Assembly: GCA_016882165.1 (NCBI GenBank)
Contig: VHBV01000021.1
Coordinates: 1 to 12,294 of the forward strand
From: Candidatus Pelagibacterales bacterium
GTDB taxonomy: Bacteria; Pseudomonadota; Alphaproteobacteria; Rickettsiales; UBA1997
DNA: 12,294 nucleotides
Reading direction: 5' to 3'
Part shown: positions 1 to 6,928 of the stretch, in pieces
How positions within the stretch are numbered: position 1 is the first letter of the stretch
Layout of the letters: each line of letters opens with the position of its first letter
Notes under the pieces: model-generated
Told to the model about the DNA's origin: nothing
The model's database searches: none
The model's input: the letters and a program-made list of their open reading frames with translations, nothing else
Translations under genes and position numbers: made by a program

Positions 1-1
1 T

Positions 2-1177
2 CTTGGATTCAGTTACGACGATTTATATAAAGATCCAAAGAAATTCTCTGGTGGTTATCAAGTTAAACTAAACTTAGCAAAGTTATTGCTGATGGAACCA
101 CAAATGTTATTACTTGATGAACCAACAAACTACTTAGACATTCATTCAATTCGTTGGTTAAAAGAGTTTCTAAAAGATTGGCAAGGCGAACTAATTCTCA
201 TCACTCACGATCGAGCTTTCATGGATAGCGTTATTACTCACACTTTGATAATTCACAGAAATTCTTTCAAAAAAATTCCTGGAAATACTCAAGGAGTTAG
301 AGAAAAAATTGCCGCTGAAGAAGAAATTTACGAAAAAACTCGTGCTAACGAAGAAAAGCAAAGACAAAAAACCCAAGAATGGATTGATCGTTTCAAGGCT
401 AAAGCAAGTATGGCAAGCCGTGCTCAGTCAAGAGCAAAAATGCTGGACAAGCAAGAAGTAAAAGAAAAATTAGAAGACATTGCAACTCTTGATTTTAATT
501 TCAACCATCTGCCTTATGGAAGCAAAGAGAATATGATTGAAGTTGATCATTTGGCTTTCGGTTATAATCCAGATCACCTTTTGATTCAGAATTTATCTTT
601 TAAAGTTGAAAATGGTGATAAAATTTGTGTTATTGGAAAAAATGGCAAAGGAAAATCAACTTTGCTAAAACTTCTTACTCAAGATATAAGTCCAATTAAA
701 GGCAATATAAAAACTAATAATAAAACAGTTATTGGCTATTTTGGACAAATGAATATAGATCGTCTCGATAACAACTTAACCATTTACGAAGAACTGCAAA
801 AAGTTGATGATCGACTTCCCCAAACACGTGTTCGCCAAGTTTGTGGTAACATGATGTTTTCAAGCGACCTAGCAAACAAAAAAATTGGAGTTTTATCTGG
901 AGGCGAAAAAAGCCGCGTTATGCTTGGAAAAATTTTGCTTAAAGGTGTAAATTTGCTTTTGCTTGACGAACCAACCAACCACTTGGATATGGAATCTTGC
1001 GAATCTCTTCTGGAAGCCATCAAAAACTTTGAAGGCGCTGTTATAACAGTAACTCACGACGAAGGTTTTTTACGAGAAATTGCAAACAAGCTGGTAATCT
1101 TTGATGATAACAAAACCTTCACTTATGAAGATTCTTATGAATTTTTCCTAAAAAGAGTGGGCTGGAAAGATAGTTAA
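2..1177 (+). CDS. ABC-F family ATP-binding protein, 5'-truncated
   Basis: The reading frame is open from base 2, so the start lies outside the window; the TTG at 86 is internal. What remains is the end of the first ABC domain, a linker and the whole second ABC domain. In the first domain the signature FSGGY lies near bases 47-61 and the Walker B LLLDEPTNYLD follows. A charged, Lys/Glu-rich helical linker (about 300-480) corresponds to the ABC-F interdomain arm. In the second domain the Walker A GKNGKGKST is at 635-661, the signature LSGGE near 893-907 and the Walker B LLLLDEPTNHLD near 953-988. There are no membrane segments. Twin ABC domains with DEPTN-LD motifs and this linker define ABC-F proteins, soluble ATPases that act on the ribosome in translation or antibiotic protection rather than in transport. 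The subfamily (Uup, YheS, EttA-like or other) cannot be fixed from the fragment. It converges on the next gene with a 56-bp gap. Confidence 0.93.
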   Translation, partial: LGFSYDDLYKDPKKFSGGYQVKLNLAKLLLMEPQMLLLDEPTNYLDIHSIRWLKEFLKDWQGELILITHDRAFMDSVITHTLIIHRNSFKKIPGNTQGVREKIAAEEEIYEKTRANEEKQRQKTQEWIDRFKAKASMASRAQSRAKMLDKQEVKEKLEDIATLDFNFNHLPYGSKENMIEVDHLAFGYNPDHLLIQNLSFKVENGDKICVIGKNGKGKSTLLKLLTQDISPIKGNIKTNNKTVIGYFGQMNIDRLDNNLTIYEELQKVDDRLPQTRVRQVCGNMMFSSDLANKKIGVLSGGEKSRVMLGKILLKGVNLLLLDEPTNHLDMESCESLLEAIKNFEGAVITVTHDEGFLREIANKLVIFDDNKTFTYEDSYEFFLKRVGWKDS

Positions 1178-1233
1178 TAATATATCTAACAACCATCTGA
1201 ATAATACTTAACACTCTTTTTTAGTAAAAATTT

Positions 1234-2151
1234 TTAAGAAGCAATTTTAATTCCCCATTTTTTGGCTAAATAATCTTCAACTGATTTTCTATCAGAAGTA
1301 TTAAGAGCCTTGTAAAAAATTATAATTTCACCAATTCCACCTTCATAGAATTGACTCTTAGTTAAGCCATCAGAATTAGTATTAAAACCAATTGTAGAAA
1401 CTCCAGTTGGTTTCATAATGTCACCACTTGCGCCACTCAAGTTAGCAACTGAACCATTAACATAATGATAAATTGAACTACTTCCATCATCTATAACACT
1501 ATAAACATATTTTACAGAATTAGATAAAGAAGTTGTAGAACTTGTTATTCCATAACCACTATTAACATAATAATTAGGATTTCCCTGATAATCTACATAA
1601 ACAGAAGCATAGTTGGTTGTTGAAGTGTCAGAAGAAATAATAGTTTTATTATCAGCAGCACTAGACCCAAAACTTTGAGGTGCTGAGAAAACTACAAATA
1701 CCGACATATTTTTTGTATTAATCAAATTTCCTCCTCCCTCTATAGAAACTGACAATCCCGTTGAAGTACCATTAAAATATAAGCAAGGTAAAACATTAAT
1801 ACATCCATTTCTGTAAGTAGGGGCTTCAGAAGTAATGCTATGGGTAGAATTTGTGCTTAAAAAGCTTGTTTTAGTTGTAACATGAGGATTTATATCATAC
1901 CAAGTTGTAACTTTATTTTCGTCATCAGCTTCAGAAGCAATAAAGCTATTTTCTGAGGTTGTATCGAGCCAGAGTGCAATATCTCTTATTGATGCCACAG
2001 GAGAGCTTTTAGTTAAGGAACGCGCAGAAGTAATTCTTGATTGATTTACAATTCTGCTTCCCTGAGTAACACCAGCAACAAGAATTCCTATAATTAAAAT
2101 TACAATTGAAATCTCTATCAAAGAGAAAGCTTTACGAGAGTTTTTATTCAT
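1234..2151 (-). CDS. Prepilin-like exported protein with LamG-type body
   Basis: 305 residues. The N-terminus is a class III (type IV prepilin) signal: a short basic leader, then A8|F9SLIE with Glu13 at mature position +5 and a hydrophobic helix to about residue 28. The residue before the cut is Ala rather than the usual Gly. The rest is a Ser/Thr/Asn-rich, beta-predicted region. It opens with ALWLD (59-63) and closes with a GEIIIFYKAL...VEDYLAKKWG motif, typical of LamG/concanavalin-A-like domains. Cys117 and Cys123 could form a disulphide. By family knowledge it would be cut by a prepilin peptidase and sit in a pseudopilus or at the cell surface, perhaps binding glycans; that role is inference. 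No other pilus or secretion gene is in the window. The ATG at 2149-2151 is chosen because the leader follows directly; no Shine-Dalgarno is visible. It is divergent from rlpA and convergent with the ABC-F gene. Confidence 0.85.
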   Translation of the reverse strand: MNKNSRKAFSLIEISIVILIIGILVAGVTQGSRIVNQSRITSARSLTKSSPVASIRDIALWLDTTSENSFIASEADDENKVTTWYDINPHVTTKTSFLSTNSTHSITSEAPTYRNGCINVLPCLYFNGTSTGLSVSIEGGGNLINTKNMSVFVVFSAPQSFGSSAADNKTIISSDTSTTNYASVYVDYQGNPNYYVNSGYGITSSTTSLSNSVKYVYSVIDDGSSSIYHYVNGSVANLSGASGDIMKPTGVSTIGFNTNSDGLTKSQFYEGGIGEIIIFYKALNTSDRKSVEDYLAKKWGIKIAS

Positions 2152-2213
2152 ATATATAAATTAAGATAAAATACTGATTTTTTGCAATGTACATATTTGT
2201 TTGATAAAATATA

Positions 2214-2265
2214 GATTTTTTTTTAAAAAAATCGTACTTGTCATTAATTTAAAATCTGCTACAAT
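2214..2265 (+). promoter_or_regulatory. Predicted sigma70 promoter for rlpA-metZ with UP-like A/T tract
   Basis: The -35 TTGTCA (2238-2243, five of six consensus bases) is separated by 16 bp from TACAAT (2260-2265, five of six). TG at 2257-2258 makes it an extended -10 (TGCTACAAT). A run of T followed by A, flanked by GA and TC (2214-2233), lies at about -58 to -39, where an UP element would sit. The predicted start is near 2272. This would give an rlpA leader of about 113 nt. It is the best promoter seen in the window, but it is predicted from sequence only. Confidence 0.6.
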
Positions 2266-2272
2266 TGCCTAA

Positions 2273-2287
2273 TGATATTGATTATCA
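2273..2287. promoter_or_regulatory. Fur-type operator, box 1
   Basis: TGATATTGATTATCA matches the 7-1-7 Fur consensus TGATAATNATTATCA except at position 6 (T for A). It has 5-bp inverted arms, TGATA and TATCA. It begins at the predicted transcription start of the rlpA promoter, a position where bound repressor would block initiation. The regulator itself is not in the window. In alphaproteobacteria Fur-family proteins may respond to iron or manganese, so the signal is uncertain. Confidence 0.6.
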
Positions 2288-2294
2288 CATTTTA

Positions 2295-2309
2295 TGATAA
2301 CCATTATCA
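2295..2309. promoter_or_regulatory. Fur-type operator, box 2
   Basis: TGATAACCATTATCA matches the same 15-bp consensus except at position 7 (C for T). It is a perfect inverted repeat, TGATAA-CCA-TTATCA. Its centre lies 22 bp from that of box 1, about two helical turns, so dimers on both sites would face the same side of the DNA. It lies about +24 to +38 from the predicted start. Confidence 0.62.
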
Positions 2310-2384
2310 AAAAAACCCGTAACAAAAGACAATTGAAAAATTGGATAAATTTCACCACACTATATATAAACAACTTTTAATTTA

Positions 2385-2855
2385 ATGAAAAAAGCCTATA
2401 AAGCCTACTTAGCTATCTTTATCCTATTTTTAACTCCATCTTGTTCTGACAAAATATTACAAACCTACAAAAATAAATATCACGCAATAATAACTAAAGC
2501 TTTCAATAATTCTGATTATGAACAAGAAAATTATGTTTTCTTAGAAAGTGGTACTGCTTCATGGTATGGAGAAGCTTTTCAAGGTCGAAAAACAGCCAAT
2601 GGTGAAATTTATGACATTAACAAACTAACAGCTGCACACCCTAATTTACCATTGCCTTCTACAATAAGGGTTACTAACCTTGATAATAATAAGACCGTGA
2701 TTGTAAAAGTTAATGACCGCGGTCCTTATCACGGTAAAAGAGTACTAGACTTATCTGAAAAAGCATCTATAGAACTTGGTTTCAAAGATAAAGGAACAGC
2801 TCAAATAAAAATCGAACTACTAAAAGAAGAAAAAAATGACGAACTACCAAAATAA
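2385..2855 (+). CDS. rlpA: RlpA-like septal/cell-wall lipoprotein (DPBB domain)
   Basis: 156 residues. The N-terminus is a lipoprotein signal peptide with the hydrophobic core at 8-16 and a weak lipobox TPSC, lipidated Cys20. The double-psi beta-barrel of RlpA fills about 54-145: GTASWYGEAF (56-65), TANGEIYD (70-77), LTAAHPNLPLPS (81-92) and VNDRGPYHGKRVLDLS (109-124). Glu74, Asp77 and His85 have the spacing of the residues needed for peptidoglycan cleavage in Pseudomonas RlpA. The protein is thus a candidate lytic transglycosylase acting on denuded glycan strands from the outer membrane. It lacks the C-terminal SPOR domain that targets many RlpA proteins to the septum. The ATG is the only start giving a complete signal peptide; no clear Shine-Dalgarno precedes it. 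It overlaps metZ by 20 nt, so the two are probably cotranscribed from the promoter with Fur-like boxes. Confidence 0.93.
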   Translation: MKKAYKAYLAIFILFLTPSCSDKILQTYKNKYHAIITKAFNNSDYEQENYVFLESGTASWYGEAFQGRKTANGEIYDINKLTAAHPNLPLPSTIRVTNLDNNKTVIVKVNDRGPYHGKRVLDLSEKASIELGFKDKGTAQIKIELLKEEKNDELPK

Positions 2856-4035
2856 ACAAACTGATTATTTAAAACTAAACCTTGAAACAAAAATGGTTCG
2901 TGGCGGAACAATCCGCTCTAATTTTGGCGAAACTTCCGAGGCAATTTTTTTGAACTCAGGTTTCGCTTATAACTCTGCTGAAACTGCTGAAAGTCGTTTC
3001 AACGGAGAAGCTCCTGGTTATGTTTACTCAAGATACTTAAATCCAAGCCTTAAAATGCTAGAAGACAAACTTGCTCTTCTTGAGGGTGCTGAAAGCACTT
3101 GTGTAATGGCTTCTGGAATGGCAGCTGTTTTTGCTTCTATTATGTGCCAAATAAAAGCTGGAGATCATTTTATTGCATCAAAAGTTTTATTTGGATCATG
3201 CTACCATATTGCAACAAAAATTCTACCTAACTATGGAATTGAAGTTTCTTTAATTGATGGAACTAGCAAAGAAGAATGGGAAAACGCTTTTAAGAAAAAC
3301 ACCAAAGTAGTTTTTATTGAGACTCCAGCCAATCCAAATATGGAGATAATTGACATTGAGTTTGTTGCTAATTTATGCAAAAAAAACTCTGCAAAACTTA
3401 TAGTAGATAATATTTTTTCTTCACCTTACTGCCAAAAACCTTTTGAATTAGGAGCCGATATTGTTGTCTACTCAACAACCAAACATATGGATGGACAAGG
3501 TCGTACACTTGGTGGATGTGTTTTAGGATCAACCGAATTTATAAAAGAAACTTTACTACCGTTTCATCGTCATACTGGACCTGCTTTAAGCCCTTTCAAT
3601 GCTTGGGTAATTTTAAAATCACTAGAGACATTTACCCTTAGAATGGAAAGACATTGTTATAATGCTCAAAAAATTGCTGAATTTTTGGAAACTAATCCAA
3701 AAGTAAAAAGAGTTTTATATCCTAATCTAAAGTCACATCCTCAATACGAAATAGCAAAAAAACAAATGAAAAATGGTGGTGCGATGCTTGCTTTTGAAAT
3801 TAATGGTAACAAAAAAGACACATTTAATTTCATGAATAATCTCAAAATCATCGATATTTCTAATAATCTAGGTGATGCAAAATCTTTAATTACTCATCCA
3901 GCAACCACAACACATTCGAATATCAGTTCTGAAGAAAGACTAAAAATAGGAATTACTGAATCAATGTGTCGTCTTTCTGTTGGTCTTGAACATATTGATG
4001 ACTTAACTGAAGATTTGAAACAAGCTCTAAAATAA
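2836..4035 (+). CDS. metZ: O-succinylhomoserine sulfhydrylase (Cys/Met-metabolism PLP enzyme)
   Basis: 399 residues, full length for the Cys/Met-metabolism PLP family (fold type I). Visible landmarks are YSRYLNP (64-70), which supplies cofactor phosphate contacts from the partner subunit, the SGMAA loop (93-97), ETPANP (162-167), Asp191, which pairs with the pyridine nitrogen, and STTKHMDGQGR (213-223) with Lys216 as the Schiff-base lysine. The DGQGR extension after the lysine is typical of MetZ, which makes homocysteine from O-succinylhomoserine and sulfide in direct methionine synthesis. A gamma-synthase, gamma-lyase or acetyl-ester-specific homologue cannot be excluded from sequence alone. 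The ATG lies inside the end of rlpA (20-nt overlap) with AAGAAG upstream, implying translational coupling. No other methionine gene is in the window, so the source of the substrate is unknown. Confidence 0.88.
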   Translation: MTNYQNKQTDYLKLNLETKMVRGGTIRSNFGETSEAIFLNSGFAYNSAETAESRFNGEAPGYVYSRYLNPSLKMLEDKLALLEGAESTCVMASGMAAVFASIMCQIKAGDHFIASKVLFGSCYHIATKILPNYGIEVSLIDGTSKEEWENAFKKNTKVVFIETPANPNMEIIDIEFVANLCKKNSAKLIVDNIFSSPYCQKPFELGADIVVYSTTKHMDGQGRTLGGCVLGSTEFIKETLLPFHRHTGPALSPFNAWVILKSLETFTLRMERHCYNAQKIAEFLETNPKVKRVLYPNLKSHPQYEIAKKQMKNGGAMLAFEINGNKKDTFNFMNNLKIIDISNNLGDAKSLITHPATTTHSNISSEERLKIGITESMCRLSVGLEHIDDLTEDLKQALK

Positions 4036-4050
4036 AGATTGTACAATCTT
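4035..4050. repeat. Perfect 16-bp palindrome after metZ
   Basis: AAGATTGTACAATCTT is its own reverse complement and starts on the last base of the metZ stop codon. In RNA it could fold as a 6-bp stem with a GUAC loop. No U-run follows, so it is not a standard terminator. It may be an operator, a stabilising 3' hairpin or chance. Confidence 0.5.
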
Positions 4051-4056
4051 AGTCAG

Positions 4057-4074
4057 TTTGTTATGGTAAACAAA
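4057..4074. repeat. AT-rich inverted repeat upstream of yajQ
   Basis: TTTGTT-ATGGTA-AACAAA forms perfect 6-bp arms. It overlaps a possible yajQ promoter: TTGTTA at 4058-4063, an 18-bp spacer and TAAAAT at 4082-4087. It could be an operator for that promoter, but this AT-rich composition makes such repeats common. Confidence 0.3.
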
Positions 4075-4103
4075 TTAATACTAAAATTATAAAATAAGAA
4101 AAT

Positions 4104-4595
4104 ATGCCAAGCTTTGATATAGTTTCTAAAATTAATATTCAGGAAGTTGATAACGCTGTAAATTCAGTACTAAGAGAACTGACAAATCGTTACGATTTCA
4201 AAGGTGCAAAGTTTTCTATCGAGCTTCAAACAAAGGATAATAAAATTATAATCAGCGCTGAAGATGAATATAAAATTGGACAAATCTCAGACTCTCTAAA
4301 AGTATTTTGCGTAAAAAGAGGAGTTGATCCTAAAGCACTTGATTTTCAGAAAGAAGAAAAGGCAGGAGGAAACACAATAAAACAAGAGATAAAACTAAAA
4401 AACGGTATTGAACAAGAAGTGGCAAAAAAAATTACCAAACAAATTAAAGATACAAAAATGAAAGTTCAGGCTTCAATTAGAGGTGATGAAATAAGAGTTG
4501 AAGCAAAAAAGCGCGATGACTTACAAGAAGCTATTTCTTTAATAAAAAGCTCTACTTACGAAACTCCCTTACAATTCATCAATTTTCGCGATTAA
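4104..4595 (+). CDS. yajQ: YajQ family nucleotide-binding protein
   Basis: 163 residues, the normal length for the YajQ/DUF520 family, and the match runs end to end. The N-terminus is MPSFDIVSKINIQEVDNAVN, followed by the RYDFKG motif (29-34), and the C-terminus is LQFINFRD. YajQ proteins are small cytoplasmic two-domain ferredoxin-like folds. They bind nucleotides, and members in Xanthomonas and Pseudomonas bind cyclic di-GMP and act with transcription factors; whether this one does is not visible in the sequence. The ATG is fixed by the conserved MPSFD start. A weak promoter may lie in the 68-bp gap after metZ. The next gene starts 3 nt after the stop codon, so the two are probably one transcription unit. 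Confidence 0.95.
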   Translation: MPSFDIVSKINIQEVDNAVNSVLRELTNRYDFKGAKFSIELQTKDNKIIISAEDEYKIGQISDSLKVFCVKRGVDPKALDFQKEEKAGGNTIKQEIKLKNGIEQEVAKKITKQIKDTKMKVQASIRGDEIRVEAKKRDDLQEAISLIKSSTYETPLQFINFRD

Positions 4596-4598
4596 CTT

Positions 4599-5135
4599 AT
4601 GTTTAGCATTTTAAGCCAAGCATGGAAAGGATTAAAATTTGCGGCATCAGCAACAATTGGAATACCTTGTGCAGTTGCGGCATCAGCTTTTGTTGGGTCA
4701 GCTTATTTACTGGCTGAAGCTACAAACATTGTTGAAGCAAAAGTTTTCCACCCTCACGGCTTCAAGCTAGTACATAAAAATCCATTTTTCGAAGGAGTTT
4801 CTAATTCACTTTATGGAACACTGAAAAGCATTTGGAAAGATTATGGAGCTTATTCTCATATTACCTTCGCAAACTGGGCTCTTCAAAAAAGAAAACGACA
4901 TTTTGATTTTAGTGAAGAAATTCAAAATGAAGTGACATCAGAGCAAAATTTATTTGAAAAAAAAGAACCATCAGAAAAAGTTGTTTCGCAAAACAAAAAT
5001 AATAAAGAAACTCGAGACAAATCTGGATTATACTTTGAAACTTCAAACGATGTTGGCTCTGAAATCCCTGGAACTACTGTTACAAATCCAAAAGCAGTAG
5101 AAAAAAGCAAAGACTTATCACAAGTACACACTTAA
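4599..5135 (+). CDS. Unknown membrane-anchored protein
   Basis: 178 residues; I do not recognise a family. Residues 14-38 are hydrophobic and Ala/Gly/Ser-rich and probably form a single membrane helix or hairpin anchor. Residues 45-100 look folded, with aromatic and Gly-containing stretches (HPHGFKLVHK, NPFFEGVSNSLYG). Residues 105-178 are charged and Ser/Lys/Glu/Asn-rich, probably disordered. It starts 3 nt after the yajQ stop with no separate Shine-Dalgarno, which suggests translation by reinitiation and a shared transcript. Codon use resembles the neighbours. The opposite frame over its 3' half is open but shows no protein-like features, so this strand is the coding one. No function is proposed. 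Confidence 0.75.
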   Translation: MFSILSQAWKGLKFAASATIGIPCAVAASAFVGSAYLLAEATNIVEAKVFHPHGFKLVHKNPFFEGVSNSLYGTLKSIWKDYGAYSHITFANWALQKRKRHFDFSEEIQNEVTSEQNLFEKKEPSEKVVSQNKNNKETRDKSGLYFETSNDVGSEIPGTTVTNPKAVEKSKDLSQVHT

Positions 5136-5158
5136 ATTGTAAAAAATTTATATTTTAA

Positions 5159-6928
5159 CTACACAATTCTGCTTTCTGGAAAAATAATCTGCACCATAGT
5201 TTTTTGACCATAAACACTCTCTAACTTCATTTTTCCACCATGAACATTGAGTATTTTTTGTACTATAGGCAAACCAAGACCTATACCATTTTTATTATTT
5301 TTGTATCCATCATGAGCCTGACCGTACTCTTCCATGACTAAATCTATATCCTCTGATTTAATACCAATACCATAATCAATAACCTGTATTTCTAGCTCTC
5401 TTAGATTATTTATAAAAATCTTAATTTCTATTTTACCATCTTGGTGACTGAATTTAACAGCATTAGACAGTAAATTTAAGAACATTCTTCCAAACATTTC
5501 TCTATCAGCAAATAGATAAATTTCTTCATCTGGAAAAGATTTTTCTATCTTAAGATTCTTTTTTAATATTTCTGAAAGAACCTTTTCTTCTGCACTTACA
5601 ATCTCGTTAAACACGATAAACTTTTCTTCAAGCAACTTTATTGTTCTGTTATTAATCTTGGAGAAATTTAACAAGTTGTTGATCATTGTTAGAAGATGAT
5701 TACTAGAATTGTAAATGTGCTCTGCCATAATTTTATATTCTGGATTTATTTTACCATGAAACTGGTTTTTTATTAACTCTGCAAAACTTATTACTCCAGT
5801 CAGAGGAGTACGTAGCTCATGACTCATATTTAGAAAGAAGTTAGATTGCGCATCTCTTGCACGTAACAAATCAAGTTTATACTTTTCCAGATTTTTTAAT
5901 TGTTTTTCTAATTCCTTAATTTCTTTTATATTTGAGTTTATATAAAAATTAATTTTCTTATCAGAAGCTATACATTTAGTAGCCTCAGAAAGCTGAATGA
6001 TAGGAATAATTAGTTTTCTTCTCAGAATTATTAATGGTATTAAAAAAATTGTTATCATTCCAACAAACAACAAAGAGTAACTTATTCTTCTTTCCTTGAT
6101 CCACTTATGATACTGCTTTGGAGAGTAAATTGTAATAATAGCATATGGATAATTATTAATTTTTTGGTAGTAGAAAAATTTACCATAAAATGAGTTGTTA
6201 TTATCTAGATATGGTATTTCTCTTAATATTTTCTGGACTAATATTTTATCTACTTGATCAGATTTAATTACCTCAGTTCCATTTCTTTCATCAATAACCG
6301 CGTATAGCAAATTTTTATCATCTAAAATTTCTTTTAGTTTATTTCTAAGACCATCAATAACAATTCCTGTTACAACCGATCCTATATAGTTATTTTTACT
6401 ATCAACTACTCCATAACCGATTGGAATTGACCATAAATTACTTTTTACTCCAAAAACTGGTTGCCCAAGTTGCAGCGTATTTGGATATAAGGCTGTGTTG
6501 GGCATATAATCTCTTTTTGATAAGTCTGAAAAATTTTTAGTATCAATTCCTATGTTGCTTGAAACAACTAAATGAAAATTTTCATCAACCCAAGAAAATG
6601 TACTCCAAGAAAGCAAATCATTGTTTGGAATACGATAACTAATTAAAAGTTTATTAATAAATTTATAGTTATTCTTGGCATTACTTCTTACAATCTGATC
6701 ACCGATATACTTCATTATATGGTTAGTATAAGCCAGAGAATCATCTATTTTTCTACTAATTTTTTGATTACTAATTATTAAATCCGATTTAATTTTTTTT
6801 TGTAATATGAAATTATCATATATACAAAATGAGAAATAAAATATAATTAGACTCGTCAGAAGCAGAAAGCTTATGAGATAAAATTTTTGTGATATTTTTT
6901 TATTCTTATTATAAAAAATTTTGATCAT
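5159..6928 (-). CDS. Membrane sensor histidine kinase (cache-like sensor, HAMP, HisKA, HATPase)
   Basis: 589 residues. TM1 is about 16-37. A large extracytoplasmic region of about 38-278 resembles a double-cache sensor, with a KRDYMP stretch (138-143) and a GSVVTGIVID strand (183-192). TM2 is about 283-303. A HAMP-like segment (about 305-355) precedes the HisKA box FFLNMSHELRTPL with His370 as the phosphoacceptor. The ATPase has the N box NLLSNAVKFS (485-494), G1 DYGIGI (518-523) and G2 GIGLGL (548-553), so all kinase motifs are intact. There is no C-terminal receiver, so phosphate must go to a separate protein, most likely the lone receiver two genes upstream. The sensor resembles small-molecule cache domains, but the ligand is unknown. 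The ATG overlaps the previous gene's TGA as ATGA, implying coupled translation. It converges with the unknown gene on the plus strand, with 23 bp between the stops. Confidence 0.93.
   Translation of the reverse strand: MIKIFYNKNKKISQKFYLISFLLLTSLIIFYFSFCIYDNFILQKKIKSDLIISNQKISRKIDDSLAYTNHIMKYIGDQIVRSNAKNNYKFINKLLISYRIPNNDLLSWSTFSWVDENFHLVVSSNIGIDTKNFSDLSKRDYMPNTALYPNTLQLGQPVFGVKSNLWSIPIGYGVVDSKNNYIGSVVTGIVIDGLRNKLKEILDDKNLLYAVIDERNGTEVIKSDQVDKILVQKILREIPYLDNNNSFYGKFFYYQKINNYPYAIITIYSPKQYHKWIKERRISYSLLFVGMITIFLIPLIILRRKLIIPIIQLSEATKCIASDKKINFYINSNIKEIKELEKQLKNLEKYKLDLLRARDAQSNFFLNMSHELRTPLTGVISFAELIKNQFHGKINPEYKIMAEHIYNSSNHLLTMINNLLNFSKINNRTIKLLEEKFIVFNEIVSAEEKVLSEILKKNLKIEKSFPDEEIYLFADREMFGRMFLNLLSNAVKFSHQDGKIEIKIFINNLRELEIQVIDYGIGIKSEDIDLVMEEYGQAHDGYKNNKNGIGLGLPIVQKILNVHGGKMKLESVYGQKTMVQIIFPESRIV

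Noticed and set aside
191..376. Minus-strand open frame in the ABC-F linker
   Set aside because: It is antisense to the Lys/Glu-rich linker, which naturally gives Phe/Ser-rich open frames on the other strand.
784..1023. Minus-strand open frame inside the ABC-F gene
   Set aside because: It lies wholly within the second ABC domain, whose plus-strand motifs are unmistakable; the translation shows no protein-like pattern.
4922..5131. Minus-strand 69-residue frame
   Set aside because: It is antisense to the low-complexity tail of the unknown gene at 4599-5135, with no initiation signal or family resemblance.
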